Assembly (NCBI RefSeq): GCF_003688625.1
Contig: NZ_RCWY01000001.1
Span: 806,001 to 870,000, forward strand
Direction: 5' to 3'
DNA: 64,000 nucleotides
Source: Sphingomonas sp. PP-CE-3A-406
Lineage (GTDB): Bacteria > Pseudomonadota > Alphaproteobacteria > Sphingomonadales > Sphingomonadaceae
Below the pieces are notes generated by a model, which had not been told where the DNA came from, ran no database searches, and saw nothing but the letters and a program-made list of their open reading frames with translations. Both the position numbers and the translations under genes were made by a program. Below are positions 44,864 to 54,329 of the stretch, piece after piece. Each line of letters opens with the position of its first letter. Positions within the stretch are counted from its first letter, which is position 1.

Positions 44864-45970
44864 TTGGCCCGCAAGTTTCTCTATTTCGTCGCCGCGATGA
44901 TCGTCCTCGCGATCGCCGCGCTGCTCGCCTACCGCCTGTTCGGCACGCAGTTGATGCGCGCGGTGATGGTCCCAAGCGAGACGTTCCAGGCCCAACGCGA
45001 AGCCCCGCGCAACATCTACGCGCGAAAGATCATGTGGCTCGCCCGCCCCGATGCGCCCGGCAATCCCGCGCTCTGGACGCCGCCCGGCTACACGCCCGGT
45101 GAACGCGGCACGGGCGCGGCGATCTTCTTCATCCACCCGACGTCGTACATCAACCGCGACCACTGGAACGCACCGATCGACGATCCAGAGACCAACGCGC
45201 GAGCGGAACTGTTCCTTCGTGGCCAAGCGAGTGCGTTCAACGAGGCCGGCGACATATGGGCGCCGCGGTATCGCCAGGCGACGTTCGGCGCATTCCTGAC
45301 CAGCGTCGCGGACAGCGAACGCGCGCTGGCACTCGCCTATGGCGACGTCTCCGCCGCATTCGACCGTTTCCTCAAGGAAGCCGGCCCAACCCGCCCGATC
45401 ATCCTCGCCGGGCATAGCCAGGGCGCATTGCATCTCACCCGACTGCTCCGCGACCGAATCGCCACCGACCCGAAGCTGAAGGCACGGATCGTCGCAGCCT
45501 ATGTCGTCGGCTGGCCCGTCTCGCGCACAACCGACCTGCCGCGCATGGGCCTCCCCGAATGTCGCGCCGCCGATCAGACCAACTGCATCCTGTCGTGGGA
45601 AAGTTTCGCCGAGCCCGCCGATCCCTCCCTGATCGTCGACGCGTACGACCAGACCACAGGCTTCAACGGCCAGCCGCGCAAAGGCACGCCGATGGTGTGC
45701 ACCAACCCGCTGACCGGGATGCCGTACACCGCCGCGCCCGCCATTGCCAACCTGGGCACGCTCGTCCCCTCGGCCGACCTGACGACCGCGACGATCGCGA
45801 TCGGCAGCGTGCCCGCACGCTGCGCCGACCGCGGCTTCCTGCTAATCGGTGAGGGCCCGAACCTCGGGCCGTACGTGCTGCCCGGCAACAATTACCACGT
45901 CTACGACTACAGCCTGTTCTGGGCGAACATCCGCGCCGACGCCAACCGCCGCCTGAAGGCTTTCAAATGA
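44864..45970 (+). CDS. DUF3089 alpha/beta-hydrolase-like protein
   Basis: A 368-residue protein with one N-terminal membrane helix ([22 protein letters not shown]) and a DUF3089 domain. The lipase-type nucleophile elbow GHSQG (Ser185) and FFIHPTSY (88-95) mark an alpha/beta hydrolase fold. The start codon is TTG at 44864, supported by GGAAGG upstream. It is probably anchored in the inner membrane facing the periplasm; the substrate is unknown. Its stop overlaps the ruvX start (ATGA), so it heads a possible operon with ruvX, pyrB and the pyrC-like gene. Confidence 0.85.
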   Translation: MARKFLYFVAAMIVLAIAALLAYRLFGTQLMRAVMVPSETFQAQREAPRNIYARKIMWLARPDAPGNPALWTPPGYTPGERGTGAAIFFIHPTSYINRDHWNAPIDDPETNARAELFLRGQASAFNEAGDIWAPRYRQATFGAFLTSVADSERALALAYGDVSAAFDRFLKEAGPTRPIILAGHSQGALHLTRLLRDRIATDPKLKARIVAAYVVGWPVSRTTDLPRMGLPECRAADQTNCILSWESFAEPADPSLIVDAYDQTTGFNGQPRKGTPMVCTNPLTGMPYTAAPAIANLGTLVPSADLTTATIAIGSVPARCADRGFLLIGEGPNLGPYVLPGNNYHVYDYSLFWANIRADANRRLKAFK

Positions 45971-46434
45971 TCACGCTCTCCGCCGCGCAGTTCCGCGACG
46001 CGCTCCCGAACGGCGGCCGGCTGATCGGTCTCGACGTCGGCACCAAGACGATCGGCACCGCGCTCTGCGACGCCGGCTGGTCGTTCGCGAGCCCCGCGCT
46101 CCTGATTCGCCGCACCAAGTTCCAGAAGGACAAGGCCGCACTCGCCGAGATCATCAAGGCGCAGGCGGTCGTCGGGCTCGTCATCGGCCTGCCGATCAAT
46201 CTCGACGGCAGTGAGAGCCCGCGCTCGCAATCGACGCGCGCGTTCGCGCAGAACCTCAAGGACATGGGCCTCCCGATCCTGCTCCAGGACGAGCGCTGGT
46301 CGACCGTCGCCGTCACCCGCACGCTGATCGAACAGGACGCCAGCCGCGCCAAACGCGCCGAACTCGTCGACAAGATGGCCGCCGCCTATATCCTCCAAGG
46401 CGCGATCGACGCGCTGGTCACGGCGCAGATCTAA
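45967..46434 (+). CDS. ruvX: RuvX/YqgF family Holliday-junction resolvase-like protein
   Basis: A 155-residue RNase H-fold protein. It has the conserved [15 protein letters not shown] (catalytic Asp in strand 1), [11 protein letters not shown] and the C-terminal [17 protein letters not shown] block. YqgF proteins act in 16S rRNA 5'-end maturation and possibly junction resolution. The ATG overlaps the DUF3089 stop by four bases. Its common neighbour pyrB follows after 50 bases. Confidence 0.94.
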   Translation: MITLSAAQFRDALPNGGRLIGLDVGTKTIGTALCDAGWSFASPALLIRRTKFQKDKAALAEIIKAQAVVGLVIGLPINLDGSESPRSQSTRAFAQNLKDMGLPILLQDERWSTVAVTRTLIEQDASRAKRAELVDKMAAAYILQGAIDALVTAQI

Positions 46435-46484
46435 CGCGCGCACCACTTGCCCCCTGCCCCTGCGGCCACTATCCCGCAGCTTTA

Positions 46485-47471
46485 ATGCGAACCTCAGATC
46501 ACCGCCCCGCCGCCCTCATCGAAGGCGGCGCCGTCTTCCCGCACCGGCATCTCACCGGCATCGACGGGCTCCAGCCACACGAGATCGCGTTCCTGCTCGA
46601 CGAGGCGGAAACGTGGGTGAGCGCAAACCGCAGCCATGCGACACCCGACAAACGCCTCGCAGGCCTGACGCAGATCAACGCCTTCTTCGAGAACTCGACC
46701 CGCACGCTTCTGTCGTTCGAGATCGCCGGCAAGCGGCTCGGCGCGGACGTGGTCAACATGCACGCCGCGCAGTCGAGTGTGAAGAAGGGCGAGACGCTGA
46801 TCGATACGGCGATGACGCTCAACGCGATGCGCGCCGACGTGATCGTCATCCGGCATATGTCGAGCGGCGCGGTGCGGTTGATTGCGGACAAGGTCGACTG
46901 TCCGGTCCTGAACGCCGGCGACGGGCGCCACGAGCATCCCACGCAGGCGCTGCTCGACGCGCTGACGATCCGCCGACGGAAGGGCTCGATCGCCGGGCAG
47001 CGCGTCGTGATCTGCGGCGATCTGCTGCACAGCCGGGTCGCGCGGTCGAACATCCTGGCGCTCACCGCACTTGCCGCGGAGGTCCGGGTCTGTGCGCCGT
47101 CCACGCTGATGCCGCCGATGATCGAGCGGATGGGCGTCACCGCTTTCACCGATTTCGACAATGCGCTGGAGGGTGCGGACGTGGTGATGATGCTGCGGCT
47201 CCAGAACGAGCGGATGGATGGCGCCTACGTCCCCTCCACGCGCGAATATCGGCTGCGCTACGGCCTGACGCTCGACCGGTTGGCAAAGGCGGCACCCGAT
47301 GCGCTGGTGATGCATCCCGGCCCGATGAACCGCGGCGTTGAGATCGATTCCGCGGTGGCCGATCACGCGCGCTCGGCGATCACCGAACAGGTTGAGATGG
47401 GGGTCGCCGTCCGTATGGCCTGCCTCGACGTGCTGACCAGACGAGCACGCGGCGTGGAGGGTTGGGCATGA
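46485..47471 (+). CDS. pyrB: Aspartate carbamoyltransferase catalytic subunit
   Basis: The second step of de novo pyrimidine synthesis: carbamoyl phosphate + aspartate to N-carbamoyl-aspartate. In the 328 residues, carbamoyl-phosphate binding is shown by FFENSTRT (68-74) and the HPTQ loop by [13 protein letters not shown] (146-158). Domain swap and aspartate-loop elements are present near the C-terminus ([12 protein letters not shown]). There is no pyrI regulatory gene; instead it overlaps a dihydroorotase-like gene by four bases, as in the pyrBC' arrangement of Pseudomonas. Confidence 0.97.
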   Translation: MRTSDHRPAALIEGGAVFPHRHLTGIDGLQPHEIAFLLDEAETWVSANRSHATPDKRLAGLTQINAFFENSTRTLLSFEIAGKRLGADVVNMHAAQSSVKKGETLIDTAMTLNAMRADVIVIRHMSSGAVRLIADKVDCPVLNAGDGRHEHPTQALLDALTIRRRKGSIAGQRVVICGDLLHSRVARSNILALTALAAEVRVCAPSTLMPPMIERMGVTAFTDFDNALEGADVVMMLRLQNERMDGAYVPSTREYRLRYGLTLDRLAKAAPDALVMHPGPMNRGVEIDSAVADHARSAITEQVEMGVAVRMACLDVLTRRARGVEGWA

Positions 47472-48688
47472 TCCTCGCGCTCACCAACGCAACCCTCGCC
47501 TGCCCTGCCGGCGGCGTGACGAAGGGCAATCTGCTGGTCCGAGACGGCGTGATCGTCGCGACCGGGATCGTCGACATTCCCGCCGATGCGGACGTCGTCG
47601 ACTGCGCCGGCAAGACCGTTGCGCCTGGGATCGTCGATCTCGGCGTCGCGAAGGTCGACCGTGCTGCGTTCCGCGCGGGCGGGATCGTGCGGATCGGCTT
47701 GATGCCGGACCAATCGCCCGTGCTAGACGACCCCGGTATCGTCCAGCGTGCCGCGCTGATCGGCAAGCCTGACCTCTGGATTCACCCGATCGCGGCGGCA
47801 ACGCGCGGCCTCGAAGGCCACGACCTCGCCGAAATGGCGATCTGCCTGTCGGCTGGCGCGAAGGCGGTCGGCACGGGGAAGCACTGGATCGCCGACAGCG
47901 GCGTGATGCGGCGCGTGCTCGCCTATGCGCGCGATCTCGACGTGACGGTGATCGCGCATGCCGAGGATGGCGGCCTGACCGCCGGCGCAGTTGCGACCGA
48001 GGGCGAGACGGCGACCCGGCTCGGCCTCCCCGCCGCGCCGGCTGTGGCCGAGGCGCTGGCGATCGCGCGCGACCTGATGCTCGCCGAGGATACCGGTGCG
48101 CGGATCCACATCCGGCAGGTCACGACCGCCGCCGGGTTCGATCTGATCCGTGCGGCGAAGCGTCGCGGCGTTGCCGTCACGTGCGGGATCACGCCGGCGC
48201 ATCTGCACCTGTCGGAGATCGCGGTCAGCGATTTCCGGTCGTTTGCGCTGCTCTCGCCACCGTTGCGCGCGGAGAGTGACCGGCGTGCGGCGCTGGCGGC
48301 GATCGCGGACGGGACGATCGACGTGCTGTGCTCGGGGCACGAACCGCGCGGACCGGAGGAAAAGCGGCTGCCGTTCAGCGATTCGAGCAGCGGGATGGCG
48401 GGCGCGGAGACGTTGCTGCCGCTCGCGCTGATGCTCGTGCGTGACGAGCATCTGACGCTGGAACGGCTGTTCGCGCTGCTGGCGCGCAACCCGGCGCGGG
48501 TGCTGGGGCTCGATACGGGGACGCTGGAGGTAGGGAAGCCTGCCGACCTGATGCTGTTCGACGGACAGGCGCCGTGGCAGATCGTCGGGGAGGCGTTCAA
48601 GGCCGAGGCGGGGAACACGCCGTTCGATGGGCTGCCGGTGCAGGGCCGCGTGTTGCGATTGTGGAAGGGCGGTCGCGAAGTTCGGTGA
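47468..48688 (+). CDS. pyrC: Dihydroorotase-like PyrC', predicted inactive
   Basis: A 406-residue amidohydrolase-fold protein aligned to class I dihydroorotase by PGIVDL (54-58), VIAHAED (162-167), IHIRQVTT (213-220) and the C-terminal NPARVLGL and [10 protein letters not shown]. The metal-binding HxH that should follow PGIVDL is replaced (GVAKVDR, 59-65), and the catalytic TDHAPH motif reads SGHEPR (289-294), losing the Asp. Catalysis is therefore unlikely. The ATG at 47468 overlaps the pyrB stop. In Pseudomonas such inactive PyrC' proteins are structural partners of PyrB; the same role is inferred here, and an active pyrC should exist elsewhere. Confidence 0.9.
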   Translation: MILALTNATLACPAGGVTKGNLLVRDGVIVATGIVDIPADADVVDCAGKTVAPGIVDLGVAKVDRAAFRAGGIVRIGLMPDQSPVLDDPGIVQRAALIGKPDLWIHPIAAATRGLEGHDLAEMAICLSAGAKAVGTGKHWIADSGVMRRVLAYARDLDVTVIAHAEDGGLTAGAVATEGETATRLGLPAAPAVAEALAIARDLMLAEDTGARIHIRQVTTAAGFDLIRAAKRRGVAVTCGITPAHLHLSEIAVSDFRSFALLSPPLRAESDRRAALAAIADGTIDVLCSGHEPRGPEEKRLPFSDSSSGMAGAETLLPLALMLVRDEHLTLERLFALLARNPARVLGLDTGTLEVGKPADLMLFDGQAPWQIVGEAFKAEAGNTPFDGLPVQGRVLRLWKGGREVR

Positions 48689-48720
48689 GGCGCGGGCCTG
48701 CCGCCCGACCGCTAAATGCA

Positions 48721-48824
48721 CCACCCCGGCGAAGGCCGGGGCCCAGTTGGAAAGGTCTTCGTAAGGGAGCGCCGCCCTCACTTAGCGACGTTCCCCAACT
48801 GGGCCCCGGCCTTCGCCGGGGTGG
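48721..48824. repeat. Family A palindromic (REPIN-like) element, copy 4
   Basis: Arms as in the other copies, but the usual CCCAATTGG/CCAATTGGG pair is CCCAGTTGG/CCAACTGGG here: both arms changed so that pairing is kept. It lies between convergent genes. Confidence 0.9.
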
Positions 48825-48853
48825 CGGTTACCACGGGCGGAAAGTCTGCCCCT

Positions 48854-50206
48854 TTATCGCGACGCCAGCTGCATCCCCGGTTTCCGCAGCCATTGCGCCA
48901 TCGTATCGCCCGCGCCCATCCGGACGAAGCACGCGCCGCCCTTGGCGCGGTACTGGCGACACATCGAATCCGCCGCAGACCGGCTGAGCCCACCGACCGA
49001 CAGCCGGTAGAAATCCTCGCCATCCGCTTTGAAATTCATCCCGTTCGGCGTGTAGCCCGCGAGCACCGCGAACCGCTTGGCGGCACGACCCCACGCATCG
49101 CGCGCGACGCCCGCGCTGTCGAACGCCCCCAGCTGCACGTACCAATGGCCGGCGGCTGGCGCCTTCACCTGATAGGCCGCGCTCGCCATGCCGCGTCCCG
49201 ATCGAGCAGGCATTGCGGCGAGCTTGGTCGGACCGCCAGCCGGACGGAGCATCATCGCCGGCAGGGCCTGCACGAATTCCTGCCGTGGCCCGAACGACAC
49301 CTTCGAGAAACCCGCGACAGGCGCGGCGGTCGATACGGCAGCAACCTCGACCGGAGCCTCCACCGCCACCGGATCGGCCGCCGCGAGCGCCTGCTCGGAT
49401 GCTCCCGGCAGCGCTGGCAGCATTGGCGCAGGTACGTTCAGCGCCAGCGCGACTGGCTGGCCGCCATCCGCCGCCGCCCGCACGCCAAGCAGGCTCGCGA
49501 CCTGATCCGATGCCTTGGCGGGCTGTGCGAAGGTCGCCCATTGCTCAAGCCGCGCATCGACATCAGCCGGCGCCATGTCCGCCGCCGCGACGACGCGCGC
49601 CGATTGCCATTGCCCCGCCAGCGCGAGGCTCAGCCCGAGATTTTGGCGGACCTTGGCGCTTGTCTGCGGTGACCGCGCGACTTCGGTCAGGACAGCGATC
49701 CCGCCCGCCGTGTCGCCGGCCAGCGACATCGCCAGCCCGCGGTCGCTTGCCGGGATGATCGCTGCATTGCTGTCCAGCGTGCGCCGGGCCGCCTGCCAAT
49801 CGCCCGTCGCGATCTGCGACAAGGCGAGGTTCAGCGCGGCCTTTCCGTTGGCGGGCGACAGCTGAAGCGTGTCGGCGAAGGCGTGGCCCGCAGAGGTGAA
49901 ACGGCCCGCCTGGAGATAGCTCTGCCCCAGCAGCATCCGGTAGGCGGCCGATTGCGGCATCAGCGCCACCGCGTGTTCGGCATAGCCGACCGCAGCCGGT
50001 CCGTTACGGCTCGCCAAGGCGGTCTGCGCCCTGCCCGCGTCACCCGCGGCACCGTTTGCAGCGCCCTTTGCCGCCGCCTTCGCCGCCAGCGCGGCGCTGC
50101 GATCGCCGGCCGATGCCACGCCGCCGCCATTGGCCGCACAGCCTACCATCGTTCCGCCGAGCAGCAGAGCGGAGACGCCGCTAAGAAATAGTGCACGCGT
50201 GTTCAT
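48854..50206 (-). CDS. TPR and SPOR-domain protein, likely lipoprotein
   Basis: A 450-residue exported protein. The N-terminal hydrophobic segment ends MVGC (Cys23), a probable lipobox. TPR-like helical repeats follow (about 75-215, SAAYRMLLGQSYLQAGRFTSAG; AALNLALSQIATGDWQAARRTL), then an Ala/Pro/Val-rich linker. The C-terminal SPOR domain (GHWYVQLGAFDSAGVARDAW to CRQYRAKGGACFVR) binds denuded peptidoglycan at the septum. It is downstream of the RHH and ParA genes on the same strand, with 16 bases between. A role in cell division or envelope organisation is inferred. Confidence 0.85.
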   Translation of the reverse strand: MNTRALFLSGVSALLLGGTMVGCAANGGGVASAGDRSAALAAKAAAKGAANGAAGDAGRAQTALASRNGPAAVGYAEHAVALMPQSAAYRMLLGQSYLQAGRFTSAGHAFADTLQLSPANGKAALNLALSQIATGDWQAARRTLDSNAAIIPASDRGLAMSLAGDTAGGIAVLTEVARSPQTSAKVRQNLGLSLALAGQWQSARVVAAADMAPADVDARLEQWATFAQPAKASDQVASLLGVRAAADGGQPVALALNVPAPMLPALPGASEQALAAADPVAVEAPVEVAAVSTAAPVAGFSKVSFGPRQEFVQALPAMMLRPAGGPTKLAAMPARSGRGMASAAYQVKAPAAGHWYVQLGAFDSAGVARDAWGRAAKRFAVLAGYTPNGMNFKADGEDFYRLSVGGLSRSAADSMCRQYRAKGGACFVRMGAGDTMAQWLRKPGMQLASR

Positions 50207-50222
50207 CGGGAAAATCCCTGTT

Positions 50223-50702
50223 TTAACGTTTGCGGGGCTTTGCCCGCGGCAGTTGCGCGACGAGCGCATCGACTTCGGGCAGGCGGCGCAGGAATTCGTC
50301 GAGCGCCTGGATGACCAGCTGCTGCGAAGAGGTTTTGGTGACGGCGCTCGCCAGCCTGAGTTTCAGGTGCCGATCGGCATCGAGCCGCAACGTGAACGCC
50401 GCCTTCGTAACTCTGGTCTTTGCAGCGGCCTCGCGGCCGATCCGCGATGCGGCCGCAAGCGATACCGGTGTCACGGCGACCGTGCGCTGTTCGAGTTCGG
50501 TCGCGAGCGCGTCGCGTTCGATCAACACGGACGGCATCCCGTCGCGGTCCGGCCCTTCGCCCAGGTCGTTCCAGCCGAGATCCTCGCCGACATCGGCCGG
50601 TGCTGCGCCGGTCACATCCTGAGGCCGCATGGCCGGCCGCGCGGTACCCTTGCGCGCGAGCAGCGAGGGGGACAGCGATGCCATCGGTTTGGGCTGGGTC
50701 AT
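50223..50702 (-). CDS. ParA-associated ribbon-helix-helix-like protein
   Basis: A 159-residue protein. The N-terminal half is low complexity with acidic patches (DVGEDLGWNDLGEGPDRDG). The C-terminal 55 residues have the profile of a ribbon-helix-helix: a strand (KAAFTLRLDADRH), helix 1 (LKLRLASAVTK) and helix 2 (SSQQLVIQALDEFLRRL). The start at 50702 lies four bases after the ParA stop. RHH proteins commonly act as DNA- or ParA-binding partners (ParG-type). No family name is certain; the assignment rests on fold pattern and context. Confidence 0.7.
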   Translation of the reverse strand: MTQPKPMASLSPSLLARKGTARPAMRPQDVTGAAPADVGEDLGWNDLGEGPDRDGMPSVLIERDALATELEQRTVAVTPVSLAAASRIGREAAAKTRVTKAAFTLRLDADRHLKLRLASAVTKTSSQQLVIQALDEFLRRLPEVDALVAQLPRAKPRKR

Positions 50703-50706
50703 CGCG

Positions 50707-51411
50707 TCACCCGACGATCCGACGGCCGAAGCCCCCGGCGGCGGGGCGGATTGCCGCGGCGGCCGGCACGGCGAAGACGGTGCGTCTGAAATTCTTCTCG
50801 AGCCGGTCGCAGACATAGGTCCACAACGCTTCGATCTCGGCGGTCGAGCGGCTCTTCGCGTCGACCTCCATGACCGTTCGGCCATCGATCATCGACGCCG
50901 CGAAATCGGTGCGCTGGTGGATGACGACCGGAGCGACCGTGCCATGCTGCGACAGCGCCAAGGTGGCGTCGGCGGTAATCCGCGCCTTGGGCGTGGCGGC
51001 GTTGACGACGAAGATCAGCGGCTTGCCGGCGCGGGCGCACATGTCGACGGTGGCGCCGACCGCACGGAGATCGTGCGGGCTCGGGCGGGTCGGCACGACG
51101 ATCAGTTCGGCGACCTGGATGACGCTCTGGATCGCCATCGTTATCGCCGGCGGGGTGTCGATCATCGCCAGCTTGAAGCCTTGTTGGCGGAGAATCTCGA
51201 GATCGGCGGCGAGGCGCGCGACGGTTGTCTGCGCGAAGGCGGGCTCGTCCGCGACGCGCTCGTTCCACCAGTCGGACAGCGACGCTTGCGGATCGATGTC
51301 GATAAGGACGACGGGACCGTGTCCGGCACGCTCGGCCTGGACCGCGAGATGGCCCGTCAAGGTCGTCTTCCCCGATCCCCCTTTCTGCGATGCGAACGCT
51401 AGAACGCGCAT
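50707..51411 (-). CDS. ParA/Soj-family ATPase (orphan)
   Basis: A 234-residue deviant-Walker ATPase. Walker A is KGGSGKTT (10-17) with the signature lysine, Walker B is around KLAMIDTPPA, and ALIDIDPQAS-like switch I is present (VVLIDIDPQASLSDWW). It lacks the N-terminal HTH of plasmid P1-type ParA and is not flanked by parB, so it is not the chromosome-partition pair. It is followed by the RHH gene and a SPOR-TPR gene. It is likely a positioning ATPase for a protein cargo or cell-pole/division machinery (inference). MipZ is an alternative but is usually longer. Confidence 0.88.
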   Translation of the reverse strand: MRVLAFASQKGGSGKTTLTGHLAVQAERAGHGPVVLIDIDPQASLSDWWNERVADEPAFAQTTVARLAADLEILRQQGFKLAMIDTPPAITMAIQSVIQVAELIVVPTRPSPHDLRAVGATVDMCARAGKPLIFVVNAATPKARITADATLALSQHGTVAPVVIHQRTDFAASMIDGRTVMEVDAKSRSTAEIEALWTYVCDRLEKNFRRTVFAVPAAAAIRPAAGGFGRRIVG

Positions 51412-51596
51412 AGTCCCCGAACCCCTTTTGTCGACCGGGGGAATGCCATGCGCGGGCATAAGAATAGGTTAACGCGACGTCATAATGGGTGCATTTAGGA
51501 GTCGAAATGGATGCGATCGGGGCAGAATTCCTGCCCCGCCTTCCCTTGCCGGACGAACGGCGGCATGGTGGTGCGATATTGACACGAGGTAGACCG

Positions 51597-52670
51597 ATGA
51601 AGGCTGGGCACGGACGTTTCTGGGGTGCTGTGGTGCTGAGCAGCATGCTGGCGACGGGGGGCATGCTGGCGGCGGATCGCGTTTCGGCCGCGCCGTCCGG
51701 CACCGACGTCAAGTCCGGGGTCGACGCCTGGGCGAAGGGCGACTTCCCCCGCGCGGTCGGCGTCTGGCGTCCGCTCGCGATCGCCGGCGACGCCGATGCG
51801 CAGTTCAATCTCGCGCAGGCGTACAAGCTCGGCCGCGGCGTACCGCTCGACCTGACGCTGGCCGAAAGCTGGTTCCGCAAGGCGGCGATGCAGGGGCATC
51901 TCCAGGCCGAGGATAACTACGGTCTGGCGCTGTTCCAGTCGGGCAAGAAGACCGAGGCGCTGCCGTGGCTTGAGAAATCGGCGGCGCGCGGCGAACCCAG
52001 GACGCAGCTCGTGCTGGGGACGATGCTGTTCAACGGCGACGGCGTGACGCGGGATTATCCGCGCGCCTATGCCTTGATGAGCCGCGCTTCGGCATCGGGG
52101 CTCCAGTCAGCCTCGCAGACGCTGACGCAGATGGACCAGTATATCTCGCCGGCGGACCGCGAAAAGGGCACCGCGCTGGCGCAGCATTATGCGTTGCAGG
52201 CGCAGGCGTCGCCGCCTTCGACGACGCCGCGATCGACGGTCGGCGTGGCCACCGTGCCTGCATCGCGTCCCGCCGACATGCCGCGGCCCGCGAACCTTCC
52301 CGCCAGTTCGTTGCCGGCGCGTGTGCCTGCTCCGGTTCGCGAGCCCGCCGCGCTATCGCCCGCAAAGCCGTCGAAGGCGGAGGTGGCCAAATCGGAAGCT
52401 GCAAAGCGGAGCGCGGCCAAATCTGCCGCCCCCAAGCCAGCCGTGGTTCGCGCGACCGGAAACTGGCGGGTCCAGCTCGGCGCGTTCCGCGATCAGGCCA
52501 ACGCGGAAACGCTGTGGAACCAGGTCCGTGGCAAGCTTCGCGGGGCACAGCCCTTCTACGCCAAGGCGGGCGGCGTGACGCGGCTCCAGGCCGGCGGCTT
52601 CGCATCGAAGGCGGATGCGACGCGCGCCTGCTCGGCGGCGGGTGTGCCCTGCGTGATCGTCGCGCCCTGA
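51597..52670 (+). CDS. Sel1-repeat and SPOR-domain protein
   Basis: A 357-residue exported protein. The signal peptide (about 1-30, WGAVVLSSMLATGGMLAADRVSA) is followed by Sel1/TPR-like repeats (DADAQFNLAQAYKLGRGVPL, EPRTQLVLGTMLFNGDGVTR) and a Pro/Ala/Lys-rich linker (about 215-285). A C-terminal SPOR domain (NWRVQLGAFRDQANAETLW to CSAAGVPCVIVAP) binds septal glycan. The start at 51597 follows GAGGT. It is divergent from the ParA gene across a 185-base shared upstream region. Similar in domain plan to the SPOR protein at 48854-50206. Confidence 0.87.
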   Translation: MKAGHGRFWGAVVLSSMLATGGMLAADRVSAAPSGTDVKSGVDAWAKGDFPRAVGVWRPLAIAGDADAQFNLAQAYKLGRGVPLDLTLAESWFRKAAMQGHLQAEDNYGLALFQSGKKTEALPWLEKSAARGEPRTQLVLGTMLFNGDGVTRDYPRAYALMSRASASGLQSASQTLTQMDQYISPADREKGTALAQHYALQAQASPPSTTPRSTVGVATVPASRPADMPRPANLPASSLPARVPAPVREPAALSPAKPSKAEVAKSEAAKRSAAKSAAPKPAVVRATGNWRVQLGAFRDQANAETLWNQVRGKLRGAQPFYAKAGGVTRLQAGGFASKADATRACSAAGVPCVIVAP

Positions 52671-52815
52671 AGCTCCACGGCGGTGGCGCGGAGTGCCGCG
52701 GCTCGACCGCCAGATTGCGCCGCCCCGCCGTATTCGCAGAGGAGCGATGCCTTGCGGCAGGGATCAAATAGCCGGACCGGTCGTTTCGTTTCGACATCGA
52801 CCGGGAGCTAGATGA

Positions 52816-53298
52816 ATGATTTCGAAGACCTTGGCGCTGGCACTTGCCGGCGCAACGCTGTTGGCCGCGTGTTCTGGCGAGCAGCCTGCGACTACCAATA
52901 CCGACGCGATGGTGGATAACGGCGTATCGCTGCGTAACCTTGCCGAGACCGAGGTGGCGGTACCCAAGCCCGAGCAGCTGACGGTCAAGGGCCGGCTGAT
53001 CCCTACCCCCTCCGATCCGACGTCGCGCCACTTCCTGTTGCGCGAGCGCAAGGCCGTAGGCGGAACGATCATCGCGATCCTGCGCCAGGAGCATGACGGC
53101 AAGGTCGCCTATGCGCGCACCGAGACCGATTGTGGCAAGCGGCTGTTCCATGTGCTGGGCGTTGGGCCGAACCGGGCGCTGGTCGAAACCAACGTAGCGC
53201 ATGACGGCCCGCTACGACCGATCAAGGGCCTGCCGTTGCGGGAAGAGCTTGCGACGTACGTCTGCGAAGCGAGTGGCACGCCGCTGGCGAAGGGGTGA
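52816..53298 (+). CDS. Hypothetical lipoprotein
   Basis: A 160-residue predicted lipoprotein with lipobox LLAAC (Cys19). The mature domain is about 110 residues of mixed strands with two later cysteines (TETDCGKRLF and TYVCEASG) that could form a disulfide. No family recognised. It is 145 bases downstream of the Sel1-SPOR gene on the same strand, so cotranscription is possible. It is probably an outer- or inner-membrane periplasmic-face lipoprotein. Confidence 0.7.
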   Translation: MISKTLALALAGATLLAACSGEQPATTNTDAMVDNGVSLRNLAETEVAVPKPEQLTVKGRLIPTPSDPTSRHFLLRERKAVGGTIIAILRQEHDGKVAYARTETDCGKRLFHVLGVGPNRALVETNVAHDGPLRPIKGLPLREELATYVCEASGTPLAKG

Positions 53299-53355
53299 AC
53301 GACTAATTGGCCGCCAGAAACGGCGGCTGATTGGAAGCGTCCACCTCTGTTTACC

Positions 53356-53440
53356 CCGTCATCCTGGGCTCGACCCAGGATCCAGAGCCAAGCAGCGTAG
53401 CCTTCCTGGCTCTGGATCCTGACTTTCGTCAGGATGACGG
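53356..53440. repeat. Palindromic repeat, CCGTCATCCTG ... CAGGATGACGG type
   Basis: The outer arms CCGTCATCCTG and CAGGATGACGG match the element at 25042. The inner hairpins differ: left GGCTCGACCCAGG, right CCTGACTTTCGTCAGG. The middle CCAGAGCCA/TGGCTCTGG pairs perfectly. Between convergent genes. Confidence 0.88.
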
Positions 53441-53447
53441 AATTTGA

Positions 53448-54329
53448 CTAGTCCAACACCCAATGCCGCCGCGCGATGCCTTGTGCGTACAGTAGCGCGG
53501 TAAGGTCGCCGTGATCGATCCGCGCTGCTGCGGCAGCCGCGACGATCGGCTTGGCGTGGTAGGCCATGCCCAGCCCCGCCGCCTCGATCATCGCCAAGTC
53601 GTTCGCGCCGTCACCGATCGCGAGTGCTTCCTCCACCGCAATCCCCCGCTCGGTGATCGCGGCGCGTAGCGTCGTCAGCTTCGTATTCGACCCGACGATC
53701 GGCTTGGTCACTGTCCCCGTCAGTACGCCACTCTCGATCTCCAGCACGTTGGCGATCGCGCGGTCGAAGCCGATCTCCTTGGCTACCGGCTCCGCGAACC
53801 GCGTGAAGCCGCCCGATACCAGCACCGCCAGAGCACCCCGCGCGCGCATTGTCCGGACCAACGCCTTTGCGCCCGGCATGATCGTGACGCGTTCGGTCAG
53901 ACAGCGTTCGATGTCGCTTTCGGCTAGTCCCTTGAGGAGGGCTACGCGCGCATCGAGCGCCGCCTCGAAATCGAGTTCGCCGCGCATCGCGCGTTCGGTG
54001 ATCTCGGCAATCTGTGGCTTGATGCCCGCGTAGTCGGCGAGTTCGTCGATGCATTCGACGGTGATCATCGTCGAGTCCATGTCGGCGACGAGCAACGTCT
54101 TGGTGCGCGTCAGGCTCGACTGTACGACCACGTCGGTCGCCACGAATGCCCCCTCGAGCGCGGTCCGAGCAGCGTCCGGCGCCATCCCGAAGATCAGGTC
54201 GGCGGCGTCCCCCTCGTCGATCCAGCCGCTAGCGCCCGGTGCGCAACCGGCGTCGCGCAAGCGGTCCATCGCGGTCGAAATATCGCCTGCGGTCAGCGTG
54301 CCCGAGGCTATAAGCGTTGCCGTGAACAT
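53448..54329 (-). CDS. serB: Phosphoserine phosphatase SerB
   Basis: A HAD-family phosphatase for the last step of serine synthesis (phosphoserine to serine). In the 293 residues, an N-terminal regulatory ACT-like region (about 1-75) precedes the HAD domain with nucleophile motif VADMDSTM (Asp83, Asp85), motif [12 protein letters not shown] and motif [17 protein letters not shown]. The start at 54329 has GGGAGAG six bases upstream. Its first codons overlap the start of the divergent miaA gene by eight bases. Confidence 0.95.
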   Translation of the reverse strand: MFTATLIASGTLTAGDISTAMDRLRDAGCAPGASGWIDEGDAADLIFGMAPDAARTALEGAFVATDVVVQSSLTRTKTLLVADMDSTMITVECIDELADYAGIKPQIAEITERAMRGELDFEAALDARVALLKGLAESDIERCLTERVTIMPGAKALVRTMRARGALAVLVSGGFTRFAEPVAKEIGFDRAIANVLEIESGVLTGTVTKPIVGSNTKLTTLRAAITERGIAVEEALAIGDGANDLAMIEAAGLGMAYHAKPIVAAAAAARIDHGDLTALLYAQGIARRHWVLD

